Source of the DNA: Phytoactinopolyspora alkaliphila
GTDB taxonomy: Bacteria; Actinomycetota; Actinomycetes; Jiangellales; Jiangellaceae
Length of the DNA: 64,000 nt
Direction: 5' to 3'
Assembly (NCBI RefSeq): GCF_010550695.1
Contig: NZ_JAAGOB010000006.1
Location: forward strand, 186,001 to 250,000
Position 1 is the stretch's first letter; every line of letters starts with the position of its first letter. A model generated the notes under the pieces. That model was not told the DNA's origin, did no database searches, and worked only from the letters and a program-made list of their open reading frames with translations. The position numbers and the translations under genes were made by a program. Shown here one piece after another: positions 45,321-52,984 of the stretch.

Positions 45321-45438
45321 TCTCGGAAGCCCCGAGACACTCTGAAGTGTCTCTTGATGCGGTCGACCGGGAGACTCATCGGCGTAGATCTGCCTCACCC
45401 AAGGACCAGCAGATCCAATCGACGGTGACAACTGGCTT

Positions 45439-46281
45439 GTGTTGAGTCCGTATGATCAATTCGTCATGTACACATGCTTCTCCTCGGCCGCACGGCACGA
45501 TGGTGTGCTTAACGAAGATTTCGTCGCTGCCACCACTGGTGGGGCTGTCGTCATCGACGGTGCGGGGACGCCCGAGGGCGCGGATACTGGATGCGTCCAC
45601 GGAGTTGCCTGGTATAGCCGCGCGCTCGGTCATGCCTTGGTCGCACGGCTGGCTGACCTCGGACGCCCACTCCGCGACTGCTTGGCTCAGGCGATCATCC
45701 ACGTCAGGGATCTTCATGGGGCCGAATGCGATCTCGGCCATCCTGGGTCTCCGTCGTCAACCGTGACAGCGATCCGGGAGAACGGCGATCGGCTGGACTA
45801 CCTCGTCCTTGCTGACTCGCCGTTGGTAATCGACCTCATAGACCGCATCGAGGTCATCTGTGACCACCGCGTCGACGCCTTCGAGCGGGAGAAGCCAGCA
45901 TCGATGCGGAAGAATCCCCAGGACAGCGCCGCATATCAAGAGGGCCTGAGGGAGTACATCGCCGCGTGGCGGCGTCACCGAAACGTCGAAGGCGGATTCT
46001 GGGTCGCCAGCTCCCAACCCGACGCCGCGGCCCATGCTCTCACCGGCACCGTGCCCCTGGCCGACGTAAAGGTCGCCGCGCTTCTCAGCGATGGCGCCAG
46101 CCGCCTGGTCGACCGGTTCGGCCTGCTGGATTGGCGTGATCTCCTCGACTTGCTCGATGGCGAGGGGCCCGGGGAGCTGATCCGGCGGGTCCGCGACGTC
46201 GAGCGCGATACCGCCGGAGAGTATCCAGGCAAGGTCCACGACGATGCCACCGCGGCCTATTGTCAGTTCGGCGGGCTCTAG
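45439..46281 (+). CDS. PP2C-like phosphatase domain protein
   Basis: A protein of up to 280 residues arranged like a PP2C metallophosphatase. It shows an early RHDGVLNEDFVAAT (NED) and VVIDGAGTPEG (metal-binding aspartate), a central SSTVTAIRENGDRLDYLVLAD, then VAALLSDGASRLVD and a closing KVHDDATAAYCQF (HDDATA replaces DNxT). Most metal aspartates are present. GTG 45439 or ATG 45466 could be the start. It would dephosphorylate Ser/Thr or act on RNA-repair partners; the neighbours do not settle this. Confidence 0.7.
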   Translation: MLSPYDQFVMYTCFSSAARHDGVLNEDFVAATTGGAVVIDGAGTPEGADTGCVHGVAWYSRALGHALVARLADLGRPLRDCLAQAIIHVRDLHGAECDLGHPGSPSSTVTAIRENGDRLDYLVLADSPLVIDLIDRIEVICDHRVDAFEREKPASMRKNPQDSAAYQEGLREYIAAWRRHRNVEGGFWVASSQPDAAAHALTGTVPLADVKVAALLSDGASRLVDRFGLLDWRDLLDLLDGEGPGELIRRVRDVERDTAGEYPGKVHDDATAAYCQFGGL

Positions 46282-46330
46282 AACCTTCGCACCGTCGGTC
46301 ACAGCGGATGCAGGATTGATACTTGCGGTT

Positions 46331-46537
46331 GTCACGGTCCATGTCCACAAGATGGGCGGGAAACACCCACACCAGACCCTCGCCCAGTTCCGCCGGAAGT
46401 TCGGGATCGACGCGAAGCTGATCGTGGTCGGCATGACCGCCACCGAGTTCAACATCGCGGACCCCTCGGACCCCGGGATGCTCGACGTGGTCGGCTTCGA
46501 CTCTGCCGTGCCGTCCCCGATCACGGGGTTCGCGCGC
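46331..46537 (+). pseudogene. C-terminal fragment of a TROVE/Ro60-type protein
   Basis: About 69 residues match the end of bacterial Ro60-like (TROVE plus vWA) proteins: HPHQTLAQFRRKFGIDAKLI, then VVGMTATEFNIADPSDPGML and DVVGFDSAVPSPI. In full proteins this is the last part of the vWA-like domain, so the whole RNA-binding ring domain is missing. The frame runs on to a stop at 46670-46672 with unrelated sequence. It is a remnant of a lost RNA-binding gene, beside the AAA kinase and PP2C-like genes. Confidence 0.7.
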
Positions 46538-46561
46538 TGGTCCTATGGCGCACTTGCAAAT

Positions 46562-46583
46562 GCGCTCGGCTGCAGCCGAGCGC
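46562..46583. repeat. Perfect 22-bp palindrome
   Basis: GCGCTCGGCTG followed directly by CAGCCGAGCGC, with no loop, 25 bases after the TROVE-like segment. It has no T tract. It could be a protein-binding site or fold as RNA. Confidence 0.8.
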
Positions 46584-46822
46584 TCGTCGCCCTCGTCCTT
46601 AAACGAGCAGACGGAACGGGCTCGGCCACAATCAACGAGGACGCCGGTGGCGGCAACCCCGGTCACCGGTGAGCATGCCATGTCGAGAATGTCATTCTGG
46701 CAGGCCAGCCAGCGTTTGTGGCGCGGCTTAGCTGGCGGTGGTCTTCCACCTGGCCCGGTACTCCGGGCACACGCACAGCTTGTACTACCGCCATTGGCGG
46801 CGGTGGTTCGTGTGGCGCGATG

Positions 46823-47653
46823 TCAACCTGCTGCTGTCGGGCGGAGAACGTAGACGACGGGCGCCAGCTTGCCGACGAACTGGTAGACCTCCCAATGCAG
46901 ATTCGCCTCGACATGATCAACAATGTCAGATCCGTGCAATGCATCGAGACGCGCCCGGTCGCGACGCAATCGCGCCAACCGCAAGAGCGCCGTGGATGCC
47001 GGTGCGTGGCGCTCCTCAGCCCACTCCCGCCACTCGGTCCCTATCTCGTCGCGCTGAATCACTTCCAGACCAGCGGCGGTGAACGCGTCCTCGACGGTCG
47101 ACCGCGACAGATTCGCCGGCACGTTCGCCAAGTGTCGACTGAGCAGCGTCGACTCGCTTGGCGACAGGAGATCGGTGGCTACCGTAGTGAAGACCAGCAG
47201 TGAGCCCGTGGGGCGGGTGAGCGAGGCCAACGCTCGTGTGGCTGTCTGCAGGTCGGCGACCTGCTCCAGTACGTCTCGACACCAGACGAAGTCGAACTGC
47301 TTGCCTGTCGCAGCCGCCGACTCGATATCACTGAGCATCACCTCGACTCTGTCCTGCAGCCCGTTCTCTACGACCAGCGACTGTGCCTTCTTGATGTGTA
47401 GCGGGACCGGATCTATGCCGAGGCCGCGAACACTGGGATGGGCGCGCATCAGCTGAACGAGGTGGGCAGCATCACGGCACCCGGCATCGAGTACGTTGCC
47501 ATTGGCCGGGGTCAGGTCTGCGGCCAGCTCGTGCAACCAGTCAGGACTGCGAGGATTCAAAGAGCTGTCAAGCTCGTCATAGACCTGCCATGTCACCGGG
47601 CCGTACACCCGCACCAGGCCCTCGTCGTGCGCGGACGCATTGATCCCAGGCAT
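46823..47653 (-). CDS. Class I SAM-dependent methyltransferase
   Basis: A 276-residue enzyme. Motif I is VLDAGCRDAAHLVQLMRAHP (the usual GxGxG is GCRDA, a variant), followed by GLGIDPVPLHIKKAQ, FDFVWCRDVLEQV and RPTGSLLVFTTVATDLLS. ATG 47653 is chosen because upstream residues in the open frame are low-complexity and the N-terminus MPGINASAHDEGL fits. It is isolated among remnants and its substrate is unknown. Confidence 0.8.
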   Translation of the reverse strand: MPGINASAHDEGLVRVYGPVTWQVYDELDSSLNPRSPDWLHELAADLTPANGNVLDAGCRDAAHLVQLMRAHPSVRGLGIDPVPLHIKKAQSLVVENGLQDRVEVMLSDIESAAATGKQFDFVWCRDVLEQVADLQTATRALASLTRPTGSLLVFTTVATDLLSPSESTLLSRHLANVPANLSRSTVEDAFTAAGLEVIQRDEIGTEWREWAEERHAPASTALLRLARLRRDRARLDALHGSDIVDHVEANLHWEVYQFVGKLAPVVYVLRPTAAG

Positions 47654-48113
47654 GCCCAGCAGAGTAAAGCCACAAATACCAGCAACTCGACTCGATTTGG
47701 CCGTCCGGCATCGTGGGGAGCACGATGCGCGCGGCGTTGGTCTACCAGCACGGCGCAGGCCGACTCCCGGTACACATTTCGCTACGCGCCGGGTTCCTTG
47801 GTTGTTCGAGGTGTTCGGTGATCCAGGACGAGGACGCATCCGATGCCCATAGACACAGGGCTGCGCAACCTCCCGCTGTATGAGTTCGACCAGAACCGGA
47901 TCGGGTGGGCCAGGTCGGCCACAGACAACGGCTACTGACTAATACCTGGCGAGTATCACGACGTACTGACGGTCTTGGACGGGCGCGTGTGCCTCGCCGA
48001 GCATAGATCGAGTGAACAACACCGACCCTCCGTCCTTCGACGACGCGGGCGCCGTCCCCTGGTGACCCTGTGCGGACGGAAGCGTCGCCCGGACGCCGAA
48101 GCTGACCGAGTCG
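47654..48113. other. Gap of 460 bases with antitoxin-end remnant
   Basis: Holds the brnA-like fragment at 47769-47826 and a 31-codon frame at 47843-47938 (MPIDTGLRNLPLYEFDQNRI) with GAGGA upstream but no recognised relatives. The rest shows no gene. Confidence 0.5.
47769..47826 (-). pseudogene. Remnant of brnA antitoxin 3' end and flank
   Basis: GTTGTTCGAGGTGTTCGGTG and following bases (47801-47826) match the end of the antitoxin gene at 52347-52372 in 23 of 26 positions. The neighbouring flank (GGTAC...TCGCTACGCG) also matches at the same distance. Read on the minus strand it gives WITEHLEQ against WIAERLEQ. Confidence 0.65.
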
Positions 48114-48680
48114 TCAGGCGTCGGCGCCCGCTACCAGTTCCAGCGCGGCGGCAACCGTACGGCGTCGCAGTTCGTCGTGGTCGATGTCGGTCAGCAGAGT
48201 CGCGCAGCGGCTCAACCCGTTGACCGCGATCACGGCGCGTATGCGCTGGTCGGGCGAGGGATCGGACCCCACCAGACGCTGTTGGGCCGATACCGCCAGG
48301 CGCGTGACCCAGCCTTGTGCGTCCGCGCTGGCTAGCCCTCCAGGGTCGGCGGTCAGTGCGACGAAGATACGACGATGGGCGAAATTGAGGTCGAAGAACC
48401 CCTCCAGCAACGCCTGCGGCGACAGGTTCTCGGCCTCGGCGCGGGCGAAGAAGGCGTCCACCGCATCAATGGCTGGCTGGACCAGGCTGCGTACTAGCGC
48501 GTTCTTCGAGCGGTGATGATGGTAGATCGCGGCCTTGGTGAGGCCAAGCTCATCGGCGATGTGTTGCAGCGTGGTGCCGGAGAAGCCGTGCCGGATAAAC
48601 AGGTCCAAGGCTACGTCGTTGATGCGTTCGCGCGTCTCGGTGCTGCGCCCGTCGCGCCGACGGAGCTCGTCATCCGCCAC
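48114..48680 (-). CDS. TetR/AcrR family transcriptional regulator
   Basis: A 188-residue regulator. The helix-turn-helix is RINDVALDLFIRHGFSGTTL, then HIADELGLTKAAIYHHHRSK, one of the most typical TetR forms. The C-terminal domain is helical. It is divergent from an alpha/beta hydrolase gene, with a candidate operator in the 157-base gap, so regulation of that hydrolase is likely. Confidence 0.92.
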   Translation of the reverse strand: MADDELRRRDGRSTETRERINDVALDLFIRHGFSGTTLQHIADELGLTKAAIYHHHRSKNALVRSLVQPAIDAVDAFFARAEAENLSPQALLEGFFDLNFAHRRIFVALTADPGGLASADAQGWVTRLAVSAQQRLVGSDPSPDQRIRAVIAVNGLSRCATLLTDIDHDELRRRTVAAALELVAGADA

Positions 48681-48739
48681 GTCCTGCGCCCCTTCACATT
48701 GGTGCCATCGCCGGAGCTCGAGCCTACGGCGTCGTGAAC

Positions 48740-48761
48740 TAACTAACTGTCTGGTAGGTTA
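48740..48761. promoter_or_regulatory. Candidate TetR operator
   Basis: TAACTAAC, 6 bases, GTAGGTTA is an inverted repeat matching at 6 of 8 positions, in an AT-rich part of the TetR-hydrolase gap. Confidence 0.45.
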
Positions 48762-48837
48762 CCATTCAGCCGGTAAGGTAATTCTGAGACAGGGACGCTA
48801 CCCGGAGCTGGCGAAATGGGAGCAGGAGGCGGGCGGT

Positions 48838-49656
48838 GTGGGTGACCGGTTGGTCGTGCCTACCAGTGGGGCGACTCTGCACGCTTGGCGTCATGGCCCT
48901 GAAAGCGGGCAGTTGGTGATCTTCATCCATGGCGGATGGATGGATCATCGGATGTTCGACGAGCAGGTCGAGCCAGTGGTCAATGCCGGTTTCCAGATGC
49001 TCACCTCGGACCTGCGCGGCCACGGTGCATCTCTTGCGGATGCCAAGTACGACACCTCGGTAACGGACATGGCGCGCGACCAGTTGGCGCTGCTTGACTC
49101 CCTCGGCCACAACGGTCCAGTGCATCTGGTGGGGCAGTCTCTCGGTGGCATGGTCGCTCAGCATGTGGTGCGCCTCGCCCCTGAACGCGTTCGGAGTCTT
49201 GTGACGATCGGTGCCCCGTGCGTCACGCCAGAGAGCCGGCGTATTGCCGCGACGCTGGCGACCGTGTGGCGTGTATCTGGCGGCATCACAGGGCTGATGC
49301 CGGAGGCGGCGATCCGTCGGCAACTGCCAGCAGGTACGGCAGTCAAGCCGCACGTCCAGGAGTACGTGCGCGGGGCCACTGAGAACCTAACGAAGCGTGA
49401 CTTCCGATGGTTGGTCAGGGTCTCCCGCGAGGCGGGCCGACGCCTCCCTGGCTATCGGGTCGAATGTCCGGTCCTGATCCTCCGTGGCGAACATGACGCC
49501 AGCGGCGCAGGAAAGCTCACCGCCTTGACCGGCCCGCGTTGGGCCCGGCGTGATCCCCGTGCCCGTTACGAGGTGCTTCCTGGGGCCGGTCATCAAGCAC
49601 ACCAAGATCAGCCTGAAGCATTCAACCAGATCCTCCTCGATTTCCTGGCTCGCTGA
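48838..49656 (+). CDS. Alpha/beta hydrolase
   Basis: A 272-residue alpha/beta-fold hydrolase. The oxyanion HGGWMDHR segment, LTSDLRGHGASLADA and nucleophile elbow LVGQSLGGMVAQHVV (Ser in GQSLGG) are present. An acidic residue in LILRGEHDASG and the catalytic histidine in LPGAGHQAHQDQPEAF complete the triad. GTG 48838 is chosen for the GGAGG site 8 bases upstream; upstream open frame is unlike the family. It probably cleaves an ester or lactone and is controlled by the divergent TetR. Confidence 0.9.
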   Translation: MGDRLVVPTSGATLHAWRHGPESGQLVIFIHGGWMDHRMFDEQVEPVVNAGFQMLTSDLRGHGASLADAKYDTSVTDMARDQLALLDSLGHNGPVHLVGQSLGGMVAQHVVRLAPERVRSLVTIGAPCVTPESRRIAATLATVWRVSGGITGLMPEAAIRRQLPAGTAVKPHVQEYVRGATENLTKRDFRWLVRVSREAGRRLPGYRVECPVLILRGEHDASGAGKLTALTGPRWARRDPRARYEVLPGAGHQAHQDQPEAFNQILLDFLAR

Positions 49657-49813
49657 GTCGATAGGGGACGACGCCCCTTCCGTATGTCTGCGGACGGCAC
49701 GCGGCAAATGGGGCGCGTTTCTTGCGCCCCCAGACGATGCTCATCTCGCGAGGTAAGTCGACGCCACGAGGCGTTGTCTTTGCCGGATCACAACTCCGGT
49801 AGGGTGCGCCGTT

Positions 49814-50758
49814 GTGAGTGCAAGCGAGCGGGTGTCGTCGAAAACAGATCTGGTCCTCCACCCTGCTAACACCGCCCGCTGGGTGCTGCCGGTCCTGATT
49901 CCGCTCGTCGCCGTGCTCATCATGCATGTAGTGCTGGAGCCCGGCGGTTGGGCCGACGTGCTCGACACGGTGACCTCCGCGGTGCTCTGGGGCTCGGTCC
50001 TTGTCGCCGGGCTGATCACGGTAGTGCTCTCGATCTTGGCCTTCACTGCTGTCCGTGACGGCTCAGGCGGCGGTCCCGCCCGCGCCCCGGCGTCCCAGAC
50101 GTGGATCGCGGTCGCCGTTGTGGGATACCTCATCCTGCTGACCTCCGTCTCAGGGCGCATCCGCCCGCTACCGGTCTTCGAGTCACTGGAACACCACTGG
50201 CAGGGCAAGGTTCTCGACCTGCTCTGGCTGGCCATCCTGTTCGGGATCCTGCACCGCTGGGCACGAACGGAGGCCGGACTGCGCTGGAGAATCGAGCCCG
50301 GTTCGGCCCGTCCCGCCGTCATCCTTGTTGCCGGGGTATTCGTGCTCTTCGTGGGGCTCACCGTGCTATCCGTCGGTGCCGACGCGGGCTCGGCCGAAGC
50401 TGTGAGCGCCGAACGGTTTGCCTACAACGCCACCATCCCAAACTTGACTGAAGAGTTCATCTGGCGTGGAGCGATGCTTGCGGTATTCGCTCGAGTGTTC
50501 AGTGCCTCCCGAACCGTGCTTGGCGCGCCGGTCGGGTGGGGCATCGTCATCACCAGCGTCATCTTCGGGCTCGGACACACGATCCTGATAGACCTGTCGG
50601 GTAACTGGAGCGTCAACGTGGCAGGCGGGATCTTCGCCACCGTCATGGGTCTGCTGCTCGGATGGATCTGGGCCCGCACCGGCAGCATCTGGCCCGCGTT
50701 CCTCCTCCACTGCGCTCCAGAGGTCGGCCTCGACATCGGCATGATTCTCATGGGATGA
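49814..50758 (+). CDS. CPBP family intramembrane glutamic endopeptidase-like protein
   Basis: A 314-residue membrane protein with about eight hydrophobic helices. The C-terminal half has the CPBP/Abi motifs: NLTEEFIWRGAML (EExxxR-type glutamates), FGLGHTILI (histidine) and WPAFLLHCAPEVG (histidine). These mark intramembrane proteases of the Rce1-like family, some linked to bacteriocin maturation or immunity. GTG 49814 is used. No bacteriocin is evident, although a small ORF with an ATP-grasp gene lies 180 bases downstream. Confidence 0.82.
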   Translation: MSASERVSSKTDLVLHPANTARWVLPVLIPLVAVLIMHVVLEPGGWADVLDTVTSAVLWGSVLVAGLITVVLSILAFTAVRDGSGGGPARAPASQTWIAVAVVGYLILLTSVSGRIRPLPVFESLEHHWQGKVLDLLWLAILFGILHRWARTEAGLRWRIEPGSARPAVILVAGVFVLFVGLTVLSVGADAGSAEAVSAERFAYNATIPNLTEEFIWRGAMLAVFARVFSASRTVLGAPVGWGIVITSVIFGLGHTILIDLSGNWSVNVAGGIFATVMGLLLGWIWARTGSIWPAFLLHCAPEVGLDIGMILMG

Positions 50759-50817
50759 GCGATGACTCCCGGTCGCGTGGCCCCACGGCGTGCGAAAGCC
50801 CAGTTCAGTATGACCGC

Positions 50818-50873
50818 CCGCGTTGTCCGAGGCGTTCGGCGATCCAGATTTTGACGATGGACTAGCGGGTGAC
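50818..50873 (-). pseudogene. Second brnA antitoxin 3'-end remnant
   Basis: Minus-strand reading gives T-R-stop-SIVKIWIAERLGQRG against TRQSIIKVWIAERLEQQRG in the intact antitoxin; the glutamine codon CAG has become TAG. No upstream antitoxin sequence remains. Confidence 0.75.
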
Positions 50874-50920
50874 GACTTCCTCGTGGTCGTCGGAAGGCCC
50901 GGCTGGGCAGGTGGGAGGTG

Positions 50921-50939
50921 CCCGACCATACTGGTCGGG
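50921..50939. promoter_or_regulatory. Inverted repeat just before small ORF
   Basis: CCCGACCA, TAC, TGGTCGGG is a perfect 8-bp inverted repeat ending one base before ATG 50941. It is either an operator for a leaderless message or an RNA hairpin over the start. Confidence 0.6.
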
Positions 50940-50940
50940 T

Positions 50941-51144
50941 ATGGACCTAGTCGAGTATGAGCGCAGCGCACTGCGTACTGCGCTCCACGTGACCGTTCCG
51001 CTACGTGACCGTGTAGCCGACGATGAAGCGCCAATGGGAACGGAGTGGCTCAATCACGGATTGCCGGAACTCGAGGCACGCGCGCGTCGCGAACCTCGCC
51101 GGTTTCGACCGACCTTCACAAAGCAGTCAGGGGGCGGACTGTGA
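50941..51144 (+). CDS. Small hypothetical protein coupled to ATP-grasp gene
   Basis: A 67-residue charged protein (start MDLVEYERSALRTALHVTVP; end FRPTFTKQSGGGL) with no family recognised. Its stop TGA overlaps the GTG start of the ATP-grasp gene by 4 bases (GTGA), so the two are translated together. A perfect inverted repeat precedes it. It may be a partner, a modified peptide, or only a leader. No signal peptide is seen. Confidence 0.5.
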   Translation: MDLVEYERSALRTALHVTVPLRDRVADDEAPMGTEWLNHGLPELEARARREPRRFRPTFTKQSGGGL

Positions 51145-52001
51145 CGCGCATCGCTATCGCGACTTGTGCCGCCTTGCCCGAGGGTTTCGAGGACGACCAC
51201 GAAGCGGTCGCGCTACTCGGCGGCGAGTACGTCACGTGGACCGACCCCCAGGTCAACTGGCAGGACTTTGACCGCGTCGTGATTCGTAGTACGTGGGACT
51301 ACACGTCAACCCGAACCGAATTTGTGGAGTGGGCGCATTCCGTCGGGGCTGGGAGGTTGCTCAACACTCCTTCTCTGGTCGAGTGGAATTCCGATAAGAC
51401 CTACCTAGGCGATATCGATGCGCCTACCGTCCCAACAACGTTTGTCGGTCCGACTGAACCCATTCCCCAACTTGAGGGCGAGATCGTCGTCAAGCCAACG
51501 ATCTCAGCGGGTGCTGTCGATACTGGCCGATTCAGTCGCTCCCATCACGACCAAGCGCGCGCTTTGGTGAGGCGCATCACAGAATCGGGCCGCACCGCGA
51601 TGATCCAGCCGTACTTGCAGGGCATCGGCATTAAGGGTGAGACCGCACTCGTATTTCTTGGCGGCGACCTGTCCCACGTGCTGCACAAGAAACCAGTGCT
51701 CCGCCCGAATGAGATTGCTCCCCTTACGCAGGCTGCTTCAATTGTCGCCGCTGAAGCGATGTTCGATCCAGGCCTTGTAACCGCGGGCCAAGCTGACCCA
51801 GCGCAAATCGCCCTCGCGGAGCGGATCATTGGCCAAGTCTCTGACCAGTTCGGCGTCCCGACCTTCGCGCGGGTAGACCTTGTGCCTGGGCCAAATTCCG
51901 AGCCGACCCTACTCGAGCTTGAAGCGGTCGAACCCTGCCTGTATCTCAAGACCGCGCCAGGTGCCGCTGCAAGACTCGCCGACGTCGTTCTCCGATCGTG
52001 A
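51141..52001 (+). CDS. ATP-grasp domain protein (RimK/DcsG-like ligase)
   Basis: A 286-residue ATP-grasp enzyme. It has the family opening TRIAIATCAALPEGFEDDHE, then VVIRSTWDYTSTRTEFVEWA, NTPSLVEWNSDKTYL, EIVVKPTISAGAVDTGRF (nucleotide-binding lysine), ALVFLGGDLSHVLHKKP and FARVDLVPG...LELEAVEP (metal-binding Asp/Glu). Relatives include the O-ureido-serine cyclo-ligase of cycloserine synthesis and many uncharacterised proteins. It joins a carboxylate to an amine using ATP. GTG 51141 is chosen for overlap with the small upstream ORF. Substrate unknown. Confidence 0.85.
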   Translation: MTRIAIATCAALPEGFEDDHEAVALLGGEYVTWTDPQVNWQDFDRVVIRSTWDYTSTRTEFVEWAHSVGAGRLLNTPSLVEWNSDKTYLGDIDAPTVPTTFVGPTEPIPQLEGEIVVKPTISAGAVDTGRFSRSHHDQARALVRRITESGRTAMIQPYLQGIGIKGETALVFLGGDLSHVLHKKPVLRPNEIAPLTQAASIVAAEAMFDPGLVTAGQADPAQIALAERIIGQVSDQFGVPTFARVDLVPGPNSEPTLLELEAVEPCLYLKTAPGAAARLADVVLRS

Positions 52002-52326
52002 TCGCCCGCAGCAGTGAGTCGCGATGAGCCCAAGGCGAGCAGCCCGGGCCAGAGAGCGACGAGCTGACCGCACGAAGCTCGCAAACGCCCCAAATAAGGT
52101 CAAAGCCAAGATCAGGGGCAGACCTGTTTCTTGACCTGCTGTTTCGCTTGGAGCGGGTGACGAGAATCGAACTCGCACACCAGCTTGGAAGAACGGCCTG
52201 GACGTGCGTGTTGCGCCGTTTGATCAGCGCGGACGGTGACCCTGATTGTCCGTTCGGGCCCGCGTTTGGCCGGGTGTTATCGCACGCACATCGCACGATG
52301 CAGAGGGATTCCTGGTACGTGTGTCG
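52002..52326. other. Intergenic region around partial tRNA copy
   Basis: Contains the 3' half of a tRNA-Gly sequence (52130-52191) and a 36-codon basic frame at 52024-52134 (MSPRRAARARERRADRTKLA) that ends in the repeat; this frame is weakly supported as a gene. Nothing else is seen. Confidence 0.5.
52130..52191 (-). repeat. Partial tRNA-Gly copy, probable attachment-site repeat
   Basis: Matches 55428-55483, the 3' half of the tRNA-Gly gene (from the anticodon loop to the CCA end) plus about 12 bases beyond, in the same orientation. Differences are a few one- or two-base indels (for example CTTGACC against CTTGTGACC). The 5' half is absent, so it is not a functional tRNA. It marks the far end of the 52.1-55.4 kb segment. 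Confidence 0.8.
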
Positions 52327-52563
52327 CTACGCGGCCGTGCCCCTCTGTTGTTCGAGGCGTTCTGCGATCCAGACCTTGATGATGGACTGGCGGGTGATGC
52401 CCAGTCGTCGTGCTTCTCGGTCTAGGGAGGCGATCATCCAGGTGGGGAAGTCGACGTTGACGCGGCGTTGTTCTTCTCCGGGGCGGTGTGCCTTGGACAC
52501 GTCCAGGGTCTCGGTGATGTCCTCGCCGCGGTCGAACCTGGCGTCGAACTCTTCAGCTTTCAT
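52327..52563 (-). CDS. brnA: BrnA/CopG-type antitoxin
   Basis: A 78-residue ribbon-helix-helix protein: MKAEEFDARFDRGEDITETL at the start, RRVNVDFPTWMIASLDREAR as the DNA-binding strand and helix, and QSIIKVWIAERLEQQ at the end. BrnA proteins bind BrnT toxin and repress the shared promoter. ATG 52563 lies inside the last codons of the toxin frame, as in standard brnTA operons; the upstream in-frame GTG (52584) is less likely. The gene is intact although its toxin partner is interrupted. Confidence 0.85.
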   Translation of the reverse strand: MKAEEFDARFDRGEDITETLDVSKAHRPGEEQRRVNVDFPTWMIASLDREARRLGITRQSIIKVWIAERLEQQRGTAA

Positions 52564-52813
52564 GGATGGCCACCTCTTCCTCACGAGAGCGCCGGACCGA
52601 GATGAGCCGGATTCTTTGCTATCTGTAGGTGATCACGGCAGGCCAGTGCTTGTTGTCGATCTGGCCGATCACTAGCCAGCGCGGCTCGTCTTGTGTTCGT
52701 GCGGGAACCTCGACGCGTAGCGGGTCCAGCCAGAGCCGCTGTGCATCGGTGAAGGCGATGCCGTGTTTCTTCTGGTTCGCTGCACTCTTGTCGGGATCGT
52801 ACTCAAAATCCAT
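52553..52813 (-). pseudogene. brnT: BrnT toxin gene with in-frame amber codon
   Basis: The reading frame encodes a BrnT-type ribonuclease toxin: MDFEYDPDKSAANQKKHGIA at the start, then LDPLRVEVPARTQDEPRWLV and WPAVITYR. A TAG codon at 52619-52621 stops it after 64 residues. The same frame continues with QRIRLISVRRSREEEVAIHE and the true stop at 52553-52555, which is the conserved BrnT end. So a single nonsense change truncates an otherwise complete toxin. The lost end carries conserved residues of the RelE-like fold, so activity is doubtful unless the amber codon is read through. Confidence 0.85.
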
Positions 52814-52815
52814 AC

Positions 52816-52853
52816 TAGACCCTTCCCGGTATAGAAACTATACTGGAGGGTCT
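52816..52853. promoter_or_regulatory. brnTA operator/promoter palindrome
   Basis: GTATAG, AAA, CTATAC (52829-52843) is a perfect inverted repeat, with outer arms AGACCC (52817-52822) and GGGTCT (52848-52853) extending it. It sits directly before the toxin start, where BrnA-type repressors bind. A GGGAAGGG ribosome site is inside it. Confidence 0.75.
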
Positions 52854-52984
52854 CTAAGCTGGGATAGGACATCGTGGAGCATTGCTCTTCGTGATGAGTG
52901 CGACGGTCACCAACGGCTGGCGCGAATCGAAGAGGAAGTCGAACCGGCAGGATTCCGTCCGAAATGGCGCCTAGGGTGGGCTCC

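Larger units (their letters stand above)
46282..46822. other. Region of gene debris
   Basis: No intact gene is seen in this 541-base stretch. It contains a TROVE C-terminal fragment, a 22-bp palindrome, and a frame at 46738-46850 (LARYSGHTHSLYYRHWRRWF) that looks protein-like but has no clear start, family or end. Confidence 0.55.

Noticed and set aside
46738-46850. Protein-like frame with SLYYRHWRRWF
   Set aside because: No start, family or proper end; overlaps the methyltransferase gene's 3' end.
47843-47938. 31-codon ORF MPIDTGLRNLPLYEF with GAGGA upstream
   Set aside because: No relatives recognised and it sits in gene debris; kept only as a note in the gap entry.
52024-52134. 36-codon basic ORF ending in the tRNA repeat
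   Set aside because: No ribosome site or family; basic composition may be chance.
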